Of a stretch of DNA of 35,362 nucleotides, positions 1 through 6,850 are shown one piece after another. The stretch's first letter is position 1; every line of letters begins with the position of its first letter. The stretch spans positions 1 to 35,362 of the forward strand of contig JAABRM010000071.1 in assembly GCA_011390955.1 (NCBI GenBank), read 5' to 3'. The position numbers were made by a program, and so were the translations under genes. The notes under the pieces are model-generated. The model saw nothing but the letters and a program-made list of their open reading frames with translations, was not told where the DNA came from and did no database searches. The stretch is from Oscillatoriales cyanobacterium (GTDB taxonomy: Bacteria; Cyanobacteriota; Cyanobacteriia; Cyanobacteriales; Laspinemataceae).

Positions 1-141
1 TTCTTGAGCCTCAAGGATTTTTTCTATTCGCCGATCGATTCTTTGAATACTTTCATCGTGACGTACTTGAGCCTGGATATTGCAGGCGACCAAATCAGCC
101 AACTGGCTTAATCTTTCATCTGTCCAACGTTCGTTAGTCAT
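1..141 (-). CDS. Coiled-coil paralogue, copy 1 (C-terminal part beyond left edge)
   Basis: The reading frame opens at ATG (139-141, minus strand) and runs off the left edge; 47 codons are visible. The N-terminus (MTNERWTDERLSQLADLV) matches the two full paralogues at 2894-3403 and 3573-4040 almost residue for residue. It is followed by the same first coiled-coil module, beginning RHDESIQRIDRRIE. An AGAGGT ribosome-binding site lies about 9 nt upstream and a promoter copy at 180-207. Function is unknown. The sequence predicts a soluble alpha-helical coiled coil and no catalytic domain. The module order visible here agrees with the 155-aa copy rather than the 169-aa copy. Confidence 0.8.
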   Translation of the reverse strand, partial: MTNERWTDERLSQLADLVACNIQAQVRHDESIQRIDRRIEKILEAQE

Positions 142-179
142 GGCATTTACCTCTAGCTTTTTAGTAATTATTAGCACTA

Positions 180-207
180 ATTATAGCATGAAATTGTTTT
201 TTTGTAA
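180..207 (-). promoter_or_regulatory. Predicted promoter of coiled-coil copy 1
   Basis: On the minus strand there is a consensus -10 (TATAAT, 180-185) and a -35-like TTACAA (202-207) at 16 bp. The same layout recurs upstream of the two full paralogues, so the conservation between copies supports it. Start sites are not known. Confidence 0.5.
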
Positions 208-329
208 AGGCAGCATTGCTCGATCATTGTTAATATTTATTTCATTTGTTTGTTGTAAAATATTTTTTTATTTATCGCTAATTAAGCTGCATTAATAGCC
301 AAAAAATTACCATAAATATGGTAAAATTA

Positions 330-1760
330 TCAATTATAATTGTCTTGAGAGATTTGGTAATATTTTTTAATTAACGAATTTAATATAAACAACTTAGTTC
401 GCCCTCTTTCAGTAGTTTCCACTAAAAATCGCATACTCAAAGACTCCAGAGCATTACATAACATAGAAGGCGATAACTGAGTTTTTGTTGCCCGATCTAG
501 TTCCCCTAAACTCACAGGATTATTTACCTGAGCGAGTTGAAATAGCACGAGTTTTTCTTCATCGGTTAATCCTTGAAATAGCTTCCCTAAATTCCGGAGC
601 AAAGACTCACATAAAAACGGTGGTTTATATTGCAGAAAATCCGCAACACTACCCCCAAAAAAACCATTAATAGTCGAAATAGTCATTTCTAACCAAAGGG
701 GATTGCCTTGATAAATACCAATCAAATTTTCCCAAAACTCGGCATCTAATAGGGATGCTTCTCGGCAAATTTCTTTAGCAGCATCTCCCAAACTGCCCAA
801 AACCAAGGAACTCACAAACGACTTGTCGTTTGGGCTAGAAAATTCTCTGATATTTTCTCCACTAATCAGTATTAAACAAGATAAATGATTTGATTTGGCC
901 AGCCATTTGAAGAAAGCACCATAATCTTCATAACCGGATTGATATTCTCCCGCTATTTTTTCGCGGCTGAACAGCATTTGTACGTCATCAAAAATAATCA
1001 AACAGCGATATTTATTGAGATAACTCAATAGTTTGGTTGGGGCAATTCCTCTGGAAAAACCGCGATCGCGACCTTCGTCTTTTAGTTTTCTGGCTATTTC
1101 CACCTCTTCCGTGTCGATCGCCTCAACCACCTCGATTAAATTATTCAGAAGTTCATCTAGGCTGGGACAAAACTGCAAACTCCGATAAATCACACAATCA
1201 AACTGGGTTTGAATTTGCGAAATCAGCCGAACTGCTAATGTTGTTTTCCCAATTCCCCCGATGCCCAAAATTGTCATCAACCGACAACGTTTTTTTACAA
1301 TTGAATCTTCCAGGGTCGCGAGTTCTTGCTGTCGGCCATAAAAACTCAAGACTTCCGGTGCCGATCCTAAGTCTAAATAAGCTTTATTTCGTTTTGACGT
1401 TACGGGCGGTTGAATGTCTCGTAAATTCCTGTCCCCTGGACAAATACTAACATTATTAATTCCCACAAAACTTTTGCCAATAGCCGATGAAACGTGATAA
1501 AAATTGCCTTTTTTTAGTAGAGTTTTAAAATTTTTTTTGCTAACGTCTTTGCCTAATTTTTCTGAGAGAAGCTGCCAAAGTTCCGACCCCACATCCCTAA
1601 CGTGACCTTCACTGTTGTAAGTTTCTTCAGCAATTTTCGCGTAAGTGTCACCGGCGATCGTTCCTTGTAGAATCGCTTTTTGCAAATAGTCCAGAGGCTT
1701 TCCCGTCTCGGCGAAAACCAGATCCTCAACGATTTTTAACACTTCCTGAAGATTCATCAT
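330..1760 (-). CDS. STAND NTPase: vMAP-type N-terminal domain + NB-ARC, without sensor repeats
   Basis: A 476-aa protein if started at the MMNLQEVLK methionine. Residues 1-90 resemble the vWA-MoxR-associated (vMAP) N-terminal helix-turn-helix domain found at the front of many cyanobacterial NB-ARC proteins. An FYGRQQEL motif then opens the NTPase, with Walker A GIGGIGKTT near residue 166 and Walker B LIIFDD near 254. A winged-helix-like region (NPVSLGELDRATKT) is near the C-terminus. Family members usually continue into WD40 or TPR repeats; this one ends with the winged helix, so no sensor is encoded. The open frame extends to 1826, but that extension (MSEMSQMSEMSD) is translated 9-bp repeat. 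A TATAAT box at 1786-1791 would put the transcript start near 1779, excluding it. The gene is divergent from the membrane protein at 1980. Role unknown: signalling or defence are both possible. Confidence 0.8.
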   Translation of the reverse strand: MMNLQEVLKIVEDLVFAETGKPLDYLQKAILQGTIAGDTYAKIAEETYNSEGHVRDVGSELWQLLSEKLGKDVSKKNFKTLLKKGNFYHVSSAIGKSFVGINNVSICPGDRNLRDIQPPVTSKRNKAYLDLGSAPEVLSFYGRQQELATLEDSIVKKRCRLMTILGIGGIGKTTLAVRLISQIQTQFDCVIYRSLQFCPSLDELLNNLIEVVEAIDTEEVEIARKLKDEGRDRGFSRGIAPTKLLSYLNKYRCLIIFDDVQMLFSREKIAGEYQSGYEDYGAFFKWLAKSNHLSCLILISGENIREFSSPNDKSFVSSLVLGSLGDAAKEICREASLLDAEFWENLIGIYQGNPLWLEMTISTINGFFGGSVADFLQYKPPFLCESLLRNLGKLFQGLTDEEKLVLFQLAQVNNPVSLGELDRATKTQLSPSMLCNALESLSMRFLVETTERGRTKLFILNSLIKKYYQISQDNYN

Positions 1761-1785
1761 ATACAGATAATGTGGGGTTTTGACT

Positions 1786-1791
1786 ATTATA
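1786..1791 (-). promoter_or_regulatory. Predicted -10 element of the STAND NTPase gene
   Basis: A perfect TATAAT on the minus strand sits about 26 nt before the ATGATG at 1755-1760, giving a leader of roughly 20 nt. No good -35 is seen at 17 bp (TCGCAA). It argues for the shorter protein start. Confidence 0.4.
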
Positions 1792-1862
1792 TCCGACATT
1801 TCCGACATTTGCGACATTTCCGACAAGCTTCCGGTGACAAAATTACCGACATTTCCGACTTT
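1792..1862. repeat. 9-bp tandem repeat (TCCGACATT) upstream of the STAND gene
   Basis: Four contiguous near-identical 9-mers run from 1792 to 1827, with two more at 1845-1862 after a short break. Because 9 is a multiple of 3, the repeat keeps one frame open on the minus strand and creates an apparent N-terminal extension of the STAND protein. Confidence 0.75.
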
Positions 1863-1979
1863 TGCCGCTGCTAAACTAGATAGTAACGCCCGATTATCTG
1901 GTTGCTACAGTATTTGATAGGGCGATCGTCAGACAAAAAATAATGCCCGCTTTCGCTCAATTGTTTGGAGTTCAAAAAA

Positions 1980-2720
1980 ATGTATGCACAACTTATCTCG
2001 GAATCTAGCGCTGCCTACCAAAGAAAATTCATTAATCAAGTTTTTCTGAATGTTGGGTTTGGCTTCTTCATTTATTTGGGAGTATTGTACTACCTCTCGT
2101 TAACTCGTTTAACTCTGCCTCTCGCTAAGTTTTTCTTCATCGATCAAGGTACAGCGATCGCTTCTTTTGTGGTTTACAATCTTTTTTGTTTCGGTATTTA
2201 TAAATTATTTGACTCAGACGAAGAAGACTCCTTGAAGATTTTTGGTTACGGTGGCATTATCATGTTGAGAGCTTTGTATGTCTCACCATTTTTAATTATT
2301 CTAGCCTATTTTCATCCAGAAATCTTAAAAGAGGCGTTTATTGATTTTGTAGCAATGATCTGTGCTATATGCACTTTTGCGGACAAAGCAGTTAAAGCCG
2401 AAAAAAGCTTAGATTTTGTAGATCCAATCTTAAAAATTGGCTGTGTGTTTTTGATTGTCAACGCATTGCTGGGCATGACATTTGGATTTACTACTGGTCT
2501 TTTTTACGTTTGTATTGCAATTCTTGTGTACTCGGCAGCGCTACTAGCGTTAATGGCTCGAATATTGACCGCAGACGACGAGGGGGGAATCGGATGCTTC
2601 AAAGAAGGTGAAGTATTAAGCGCTTCATTTTGTATGTTCTCGCTACTGGAATGTCTTTATCTCTGTCTGGTGTTTTTGATTATTTTTGGGATCATAGCTG
2701 CCAGCTTAAACAATAATTAG
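1980..2720 (+). CDS. Polytopic membrane protein of unknown function
   Basis: A 246-aa protein I do not recognise. It is strongly hydrophobic, with about six or seven predicted transmembrane helices (for example around FLNVGFGFFIYLGVLYYL, the YVSPFLIILAYF stretch, the IGCVFLIVNALLGM stretch and the C-terminal LYLCLVFLIIFGIIAAS). Acidic loops occur near SDEEDS and TADDEGG. ATG 1980 is chosen because a GGAG ribosome-binding site (1967-1970) sits 9 nt upstream; a TTG at 1965 would overlap that site. The gene is divergent from the STAND NTPase and convergent with the coiled-coil gene at 2894. A partnership with the NTPase is possible but rests only on adjacency. Confidence 0.75.
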   Translation: MYAQLISESSAAYQRKFINQVFLNVGFGFFIYLGVLYYLSLTRLTLPLAKFFFIDQGTAIASFVVYNLFCFGIYKLFDSDEEDSLKIFGYGGIIMLRALYVSPFLIILAYFHPEILKEAFIDFVAMICAICTFADKAVKAEKSLDFVDPILKIGCVFLIVNALLGMTFGFTTGLFYVCIAILVYSAALLALMARILTADDEGGIGCFKEGEVLSASFCMFSLLECLYLCLVFLIIFGIIAASLNNN

Positions 2721-2767
2721 CAAGAACATCATCCTACCTATCTCATATACACTTCTCATATACCCTG

Positions 2768-2793
2768 TAGAGACGTTCCGTGTAGCGTCTCTA
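2768..2793. repeat. Dispersed hairpin repeat (TAGAGACG...CGTCTCTA)
   Basis: Perfect 8-bp arms (2768-2775 and 2786-2793) surround a 10-nt loop. GTAGAGACGTTCC-type elements are scattered in many cyanobacterial genomes (general knowledge). It lies 48 nt after the membrane protein stop and could help end its transcript. Confidence 0.6.
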
Positions 2794-2854
2794 ATTTTAT
2801 GAGTAACCATAGTCAATAACCCTGAAAATCGCCCCGATCATTGCTTGAAAGCTT

Positions 2855-2874
2855 TAGGCGATCGCGCCTATTTT
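2855..2874 (+). terminator. Candidate intrinsic terminator between convergent genes
   Basis: Six-bp arms TAGGCG/CGCCTA with an ATCG loop are followed by TTTT. The stem overlaps a HIP1 palindrome, so the match may be partly due to HIP1 abundance. The position is right for the gene ending at 2720, on the convergent side of the gene ending at 2894. Confidence 0.4.
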
Positions 2875-2893
2875 CCCCATCCCTCTCCCTTGA

Positions 2894-3403
2894 CTAATTC
2901 TGATTATCTTCTTGATTACGCTGATTTAATAAAATATCTAGTAACCGGGCAGTTTCGGTTCTTAATCCGACAATTTCTGCCTGTTGTTGATCCATTCGTT
3001 TAAATAACTGATCTCGTTCTTCTTTTGCTTCGACTGAGACATTTGCTAACGCTTGGACTACCCGCGCATTACTTTCGACTAGGCGATCGAGTCTTTGAAT
3101 ATCCTCTTGATGACGTTGAATATCTTCTTGATGACGTTGTTGAGCCTCAAGAATTTGTTCTATTCGCCGATCGATTCTTTGAATACTTTCATCGTGACGT
3201 TGACTTGCCTGGTTGTTTTGTTCTACCAGCCGCTCAATTCTTTGAATATCCTCTTGATTCCGTTGACTTGCCTGGTTGTTTTGTTCTACCAGCCGCTCAA
3301 TTCTTTGAAGATTTTCTTCGTGACGTGCTTGAGCCTGGATATTGCTGGCTACCAAATCAGCCAACTGGTTTAATCTTTCATCTGTCCAAATTTCTTTACT
3401 CAT
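2894..3403 (-). CDS. Coiled-coil paralogue, copy 2 (169 aa)
   Basis: Three parts are visible. A conserved head (MSKEIWTDERLNQLADLV, about residues 1-27) is followed by a modular coiled coil (about 28-118), then a conserved tail ending NQRNQEDNQN. The coiled coil is built of 21-residue modules (three heptads) that start with R-H/N-x-E and contain IQRI-E/D-R. Three such modules, one single heptad (RHQEDIQ) and a final 21-mer give 91 residues. It is rich in Q, E and R with no Cys, consistent with an elongated soluble oligomer. AGAGGT lies 8 nt before the ATG. Function unknown; related short coiled-coil proteins are common in cyanobacteria (recollection, not checked). Confidence 0.85.
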   Translation of the reverse strand: MSKEIWTDERLNQLADLVASNIQAQARHEENLQRIERLVEQNNQASQRNQEDIQRIERLVEQNNQASQRHDESIQRIDRRIEQILEAQQRHQEDIQRHQEDIQRLDRLVESNARVVQALANVSVEAKEERDQLFKRMDQQQAEIVGLRTETARLLDILLNQRNQEDNQN

Positions 3404-3440
3404 GGCATTTACCTCTTGTATTTTAATAATTATGACATTA

Positions 3441-3469
3441 ATTATAGCAGAAAATTATGTTTCTTGTAA
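3441..3469 (-). promoter_or_regulatory. Predicted promoter of coiled-coil copy 2
   Basis: On the minus strand TTACAA (3464-3469), 17 bp and TATAAT (3441-3446) form a near-consensus sigma-70-type promoter 38 nt before the ATG. The surrounding 80 or so bases are conserved upstream of the other copies. Confidence 0.6.
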
Positions 3470-3572
3470 AGGCTGCGCCGATTTATCGGGATTACTATTT
3501 ATTTGTCATTAATTATAGCCGATTGGGCTGATTTACTACAATAAATCAGCCTTATACAACCACCTGATTTGA

Positions 3573-4040
3573 CTAATTCTGATTATCTTCTTGATTACGC
3601 TGATTTAATAAAATATCTAGGAACCGGGCGGTTTCGGTTCTTAATCCGACAATTTCTGCCTGTTGTTGATCCATTCGTTTAAACAACTGATCTCGTTCTT
3701 CTTTTGCTTCGACTGAGACATTTGCTAACGCTTGGACTACCCGCGCATTACTTTCGACTAGGCGATCGAGTCTTTGAATATCCTCTTGGCTACGTTGAAT
3801 TACCCGATCGTGACGTTGAATTGCCTGGTTGTTTTGTTCTACCAGCCGCTCAATTCTTTGAAGATTTTCATCGTGACGTTGAATATTCTCTTGATGACGT
3901 TGTTGAGCCTCAAGAATTTGTTCTATTCGCCGATCGATTCTTTGAATACTTTCATCGTGACGTGCTTGAGCCTGGATATTGCTGGCTACCAAATCAGCCA
4001 ACTGGTTTAATCTTTCATCTGTCCAAAGTTCTTTACTCAT
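3573..4040 (-). CDS. Coiled-coil paralogue, copy 3 (155 aa)
   Basis: The head and tail are nearly identical to copy 2, but the middle is reshuffled: a 21-residue module (RHDESIQRIDRRIE...), a single heptad (RHQENIQ), a 21-mer (RHDENLQRIERLVE...), a single heptad (RHDRVIQ) and the final 21-mer. That is 77 residues against 91, a difference of exactly two heptads. The pattern implies recombination between heptad-encoding 21-bp units with the frame and coiled-coil register kept. It stands 169 nt upstream of copy 2 and has its own promoter, so the two need not form an operon. Function unknown. Confidence 0.85.
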   Translation of the reverse strand: MSKELWTDERLNQLADLVASNIQAQARHDESIQRIDRRIEQILEAQQRHQENIQRHDENLQRIERLVEQNNQAIQRHDRVIQRSQEDIQRLDRLVESNARVVQALANVSVEAKEERDQLFKRMDQQQAEIVGLRTETARFLDILLNQRNQEDNQN

Positions 4041-4076
4041 GGCATTTTCCTCTTTTTTTTAGTAATTATGGCATTA

Positions 4077-4105
4077 ATTATAGCAGAGACTTATGTTTTT
4101 TTTAA
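4077..4105 (-). promoter_or_regulatory. Predicted promoter of coiled-coil copy 3
   Basis: TATAAT (4077-4082) with a weaker TTAAAA (4100-4105) at 17 bp on the minus strand, aligned with the promoters of copies 1 and 2. Confidence 0.5.
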
Positions 4106-4218
4106 AGGCGATCGCTGATTTATCGGTATTAATATTTATTTCTTATTAGCTATAGTTAATTATGCCAATTTATTTTAGGATTTTCCCCCAAAAAGCAACT
4201 TCGCTTGACCGATCGTGA

Positions 4219-4269
4219 TTACTCTCTTGATTTGGCTGATTTTTCATGTATCCAAAGTTCGTCATTCAT
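4219..4269 (-). pseudogene. Decayed fourth copy of the coiled-coil gene
   Basis: From ATG 4269 the minus strand reads MNDELWIHEKSAKSRE then a stop. The first eight residues match the family head (M-x-x-E-L/I-W-T-D-E). The sequence before the stop resembles the family's 3' end (CTGATT...TGATT...), as if nearly all of the gene had been deleted. The GAGGTAAATGCC leader of the intact copies is preserved just upstream. A remnant is much more likely than a working 16-aa gene. Confidence 0.6.
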
Positions 4270-4355
4270 GGCATTTACCTCGTTATATCGGTTATAATAC
4301 CTTCAAAGATATCCAAGAATTATGACTACAATTTACAGCTTAACTTAGGCGTAGG

Positions 4356-4380
4356 GGCGCGAAATTTTTCGCGCCTTTTT
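4356..4380 (+). terminator. GC-rich hairpin with T-tract (terminator-like dispersed repeat)
   Basis: GGCGCGAA (4356-4363) pairs with TTCGCGCC (4368-4375), followed by five Ts. It has the form of an intrinsic terminator on the plus strand, yet no plus-strand gene precedes it nearby. The GTAGGGGCGCG start suggests a member of a dispersed cyanobacterial repeat rather than a dedicated terminator. Confidence 0.45.
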
Positions 4381-4447
4381 CCTACCTAAAAACTCTCAAA
4401 TTAAGACCCAGAATTACGGTAAATCGTTCTAAAACTTACCACTTTTA

Positions 4448-4831
4448 TTAATTACTGCTACTATTGCGCCGTCCCAGTTCATAAACTCCCGACCCAATAC
4501 AGCTAATCATCCCCACACTAATCGCCCAACTCGATCCGAGACTGAGTTCAATGCCGTAATTACATAAAACTCCCGCGATAAAAAATGGCAAAATACTACA
4601 TACTGAAGCATAGAAAGCATTTTGTGACTCACGGGCTTTGCGAGTTCTTTCAAACTCTTTCTCGGAAGTGTAGAGCGATCGCTCGGCAAAATTAAACCAA
4701 CGGTTGAGTTGTTCTGTCACCCACTGACTTAGGGGATAAAACCCTAAATACAACGACAAGGCCCACAAACTGGCGCCCGCTACCGTAGTGGCATCAAAGG
4801 GAAACCTGAAGAAAAAAATGTCAGTCAACAT
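4448..4831 (-). CDS. Small two-helix membrane protein, conserved-type hypothetical
   Basis: A 127-aa protein. An N-terminal hydrophobic segment (TTVAGASLWALSLYLGF) and a C-terminal pair (ASVCSILPFFIAGVLCNYG and SSWAISVGMISCIGSGVY) flank a basic/acidic soluble stretch (RSLYTSEKEFERTRKARESQ). The even composition and well-formed segments argue for a real gene; similar proteins exist in other cyanobacteria as far as I recall. No function can be assigned. It stands alone, followed only by the hairpin at 4356. Confidence 0.7.
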   Translation of the reverse strand: MLTDIFFFRFPFDATTVAGASLWALSLYLGFYPLSQWVTEQLNRWFNFAERSLYTSEKEFERTRKARESQNAFYASVCSILPFFIAGVLCNYGIELSLGSSWAISVGMISCIGSGVYELGRRNSSSN

Positions 4832-5539
4832 AGGTCAAAAAAATATTGCAGCTAATGGGATCGGTTCAGCAAAGGGGGTTGAGTGGAGGATCTGTCCACC
4901 AAAAAATCCACCAAAGAATATGGTAATCTTAACGAAAATTTTAAGATTCTGGAAACCCTGCCCACCATCATGGGTCTAAAATCTAGATTCCGGTTGGCAC
5001 TAAAACCAAAAATGATTCAGACCCCTGGGTTGTACCTGGTAGGTGATGACAAGTGCGATCGCGCTCCCCAAACTTGATAAAAAAATTTACAAAAAAGCTG
5101 GTCAACTAAATTGACTTAGGGCAGTTTCTATGTTATTTATCCGTTCATTATCTGCCGATCGCTTCCCATCTTGTCAGACTGGCAACCGCAAGTCAGGAGG
5201 TTCCCGATCCGGACAGGGCTAAAACATCAAAAATCATTAGACATTGAATTTTACCCCGAAAAAAATCAATCCTAAATATTTATAATATTTATCATCCAGC
5301 TTAAAAATTACCGCCAAAAAGCTTTCTTTAAATATCTGAATAATTCCTGATAGTTTAGGAGACACCTGAAAAAATATAAAGCTTTAGACTACCTGTGGAG
5401 ATCGTTAACTCAACAAGAGTTAAACTAAGCCCTTAACAACGCAGACTTAAAATATGTTTAATCTGAATATTTAATTTGATTTAATCTGAATCTAGGCTCA
5501 AATCTCAAAATCATTATGGTATGTGAGGAGTACCCATCC
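4832..5539. other. Long intergenic region / leader of the M23 peptidase gene
   Basis: About 700 bases with no credible gene. Visible elements are a hairpin with 7-bp arms TTAACTC/GAGTTAA (5405-5423) and a 12-bp direct repeat TTTAATCTGAAT at 5457-5468 and 5480-5491, just before the peptidase gene. A GC-richer patch at 5158-5222 could fold but matches no riboswitch consensus I can recognise. Much of the region may be 5' untranslated leader. Confidence 0.4.
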
Positions 5540-6196
5540 GTGAAACAAAAGTTACAGTCAATACTCAAGCAACTCAAGCAAAAACGCTGGAGTCCCATCA
5601 CCCAAGTTGTGTTAATCGCCATGCTCAGTTTATTTACAGTCCTGGGTTTAAATGGGATTGATATTATGCAACCGGCTACGGCGAATGAAACTTATCAGGT
5701 TGCCCGGGGCAGTGCGTGGCAAAATGCCTCTTTTCCAGTAGAAAATTTTCAAGAATATACTTCCCCATTCGGCTATCGGCGATCGCCCACCGGAGGATAT
5801 AGTCAGGAATTTCACTCAGGATTAGACATTGCGGCACCAATGGGTAGCTACGTCCGCAATTGGTGGACGGGTACGGTGACACAAGTGATTGATGATGGTC
5901 GTTGTGGCATTGGTTTGGTCATTCAATCCGGCAACTGGGAACATATCTATTGTCACATGGACGGATCCGTGGAAACGTCTAACCGAGTTCCGTATCTGAT
6001 CGACCGATCCGGCGGCATTTTTATCGGCGAAGGCCAACAGATCCCCGCTGGAGCACGCATTGGTCGAGTGGGCATGACAGGTCGCACCACCGGCCCCCAT
6101 TTGCACTGGGGGTTAAAATATGCGGGTCAATGGTATGACCCAGCCCTAGTTATTCGCCAAATGTATCAAGATCAACAAATATCTCGGCAACCCTAG
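5540..6196 (+). CDS. M23 family (LytM-type) metallopeptidase, membrane-anchored
   Basis: A 218-aa predicted zinc endopeptidase of the peptidoglycan-cleaving LytM/M23 group. The ligands are all present: HSGLD supplies His and Asp (residues 92 and 96), and GPHLHW supplies the H-x-H pair (187, 189). A further HIYCH motif lies between. One transmembrane segment (about 20-38, ending before ANETYQ) anchors it or acts as a signal peptide, placing the catalytic domain in the periplasm. GTG 5540 is preferred because a strong GAGGAG (5525-5530) lies 9 nt upstream; ATG 5516 has none and would add eight residues. It probably acts in cell-wall remodelling at division or in filament growth. The transcript likely ends at the hairpin 6312-6378. 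Confidence 0.88.
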   Translation: MKQKLQSILKQLKQKRWSPITQVVLIAMLSLFTVLGLNGIDIMQPATANETYQVARGSAWQNASFPVENFQEYTSPFGYRRSPTGGYSQEFHSGLDIAAPMGSYVRNWWTGTVTQVIDDGRCGIGLVIQSGNWEHIYCHMDGSVETSNRVPYLIDRSGGIFIGEGQQIPAGARIGRVGMTGRTTGPHLHWGLKYAGQWYDPALVIRQMYQDQQISRQP

Positions 6197-6311
6197 ACCT
6201 TAACCCTAGACCTTTGACCCCTGGTTTACCCTTAACTTTTGCCGTCAGACGAAATCAGACGTAGCCGCAAAACGGAGCCAGAAAATCGAAAATCAAAAAA
6301 ACTCACCCAGA

Positions 6312-6378
6312 CACCGTGTTTATACGGAGATACCTCAGTAAAAAGCTGAGGATCTTGCGTATAAACTCGGTGTTTTTT
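6312..6378 (+). terminator. Strong intrinsic terminator with nested hairpin
   Basis: The outer stem pairs 6312-6326 with 6358-6372 (15 positions, one mismatch), with CACCG/CGGTG at the base and TTTATACG/CGTATAAA above. Inside the loop, CCTCAG (6333-6338) pairs with CTGAGG (6346-6351). Six Ts follow (6373-6378). It is well placed to end the M23 transcript. Confidence 0.75.
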
Positions 6379-6393
6379 GGTTTCACTTAGCCC

Positions 6394-6427
6394 GATCTCG
6401 ATCGCAATATTCACTTCGATCGAGATC
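6394..6427. promoter_or_regulatory. Perfect 11-bp inverted repeat upstream of the 66-aa gene
   Basis: GATCTCGATCG (6394-6404) and its exact complement CGATCGAGATC (6417-6427) are separated by 12 nt. It lies about 90-120 nt before the ATG at 6516. It may be an operator, an RNA hairpin in the leader, or a dispersed repeat. Confidence 0.45.
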
Positions 6428-6515
6428 ACAATCCCAGAGTAATCAGATCACTGTAAAATTTGACAAAATCTTGCATTCTAATAAACAACCCAACTCCATA
6501 TTACTTTGTGAGATT

Positions 6516-6716
6516 ATGTCACTTACCAAAAATCGGTCCAAGCTATCCCTTGAAGAACTTTACGGTCAAGCGATGTTTTCCACCATCTTGACTTCTTCTG
6601 ACCGGCAAAAAATCAAAAATCTCCTGTTAGGGGAATCTTTGAGTCACTCAGAAATGCTGATTATCGATCGCCTACTCTACAATGTGCGTCAAGGATGGCT
6701 TCAGGTGACAGATTAA
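6516..6716 (+). CDS. Small conserved-type hypothetical protein (66 aa)
   Basis: The protein MSLTKNRSKLSLEELYGQ... has a short helix-rich body and ends with IIDRLLYNVRQGWLQV. I recall this kind of ending (two helices followed by a short strand) in small cyanobacterial proteins, but know no function. ATG 6516 is chosen; an in-frame TTG at 6471 would add 15 residues that look like leader. It has no transmembrane segment and no Cys motif. It is monocistronic, between the terminator at 6312 and the methyltransferase promoter at 6794. Confidence 0.6.
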   Translation: MSLTKNRSKLSLEELYGQAMFSTILTSSDRQKIKNLLLGESLSHSEMLIIDRLLYNVRQGWLQVTD

Positions 6717-6793
6717 ACAGTGTTTTTCAACATTTTCTGGTCTTGAGGAGAAATTGATGACGCGATCGCCATGATTGCAATACCTGTTTGCGC

Positions 6794-6799
6794 TATAAT
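6794..6799 (+). promoter_or_regulatory. Predicted -10 element of the N6 methyltransferase gene
   Basis: A consensus TATAAT lies 51 nt before the ATG at 6851. The best -35-like hexamer, TTGCAA (6775-6780), is only 13 bp away, so the promoter may need an activator. The palindrome at 6802 begins just after it. Confidence 0.45.
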
Positions 6800-6801
6800 A
6801 C

Positions 6802-6817
6802 TCAAACGATCGTTTGA
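6802..6817. promoter_or_regulatory. Perfect 16-bp palindrome, putative operator
   Basis: TCAAACGATCGTTTGA is its own reverse complement and begins 3 nt after the -10 box, so it covers the expected transcription start. That is the classical position for a repressor site. The centre (CGATCG) is shared with HIP1-like sequence, but the flanking TCAAA/TTTGA arms are not. Confidence 0.55.
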
Positions 6818-6850
6818 CTGCGATCGAATCTGGCTAAGATCATCAAAAAA

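Noticed and set aside
3025-4105. Plus-strand open frames opposite the coiled-coil genes
   Set aside because: They mirror the heptad coding pattern on the other strand; the minus-strand frames have ribosome-binding sites, promoters and paralogues.
5100-5515. c-di-AMP or cobalamin riboswitch before the M23 gene
   Set aside because: AGTCAGGAGG and nearby words looked suggestive, but the core conserved elements of neither class could be placed in order.
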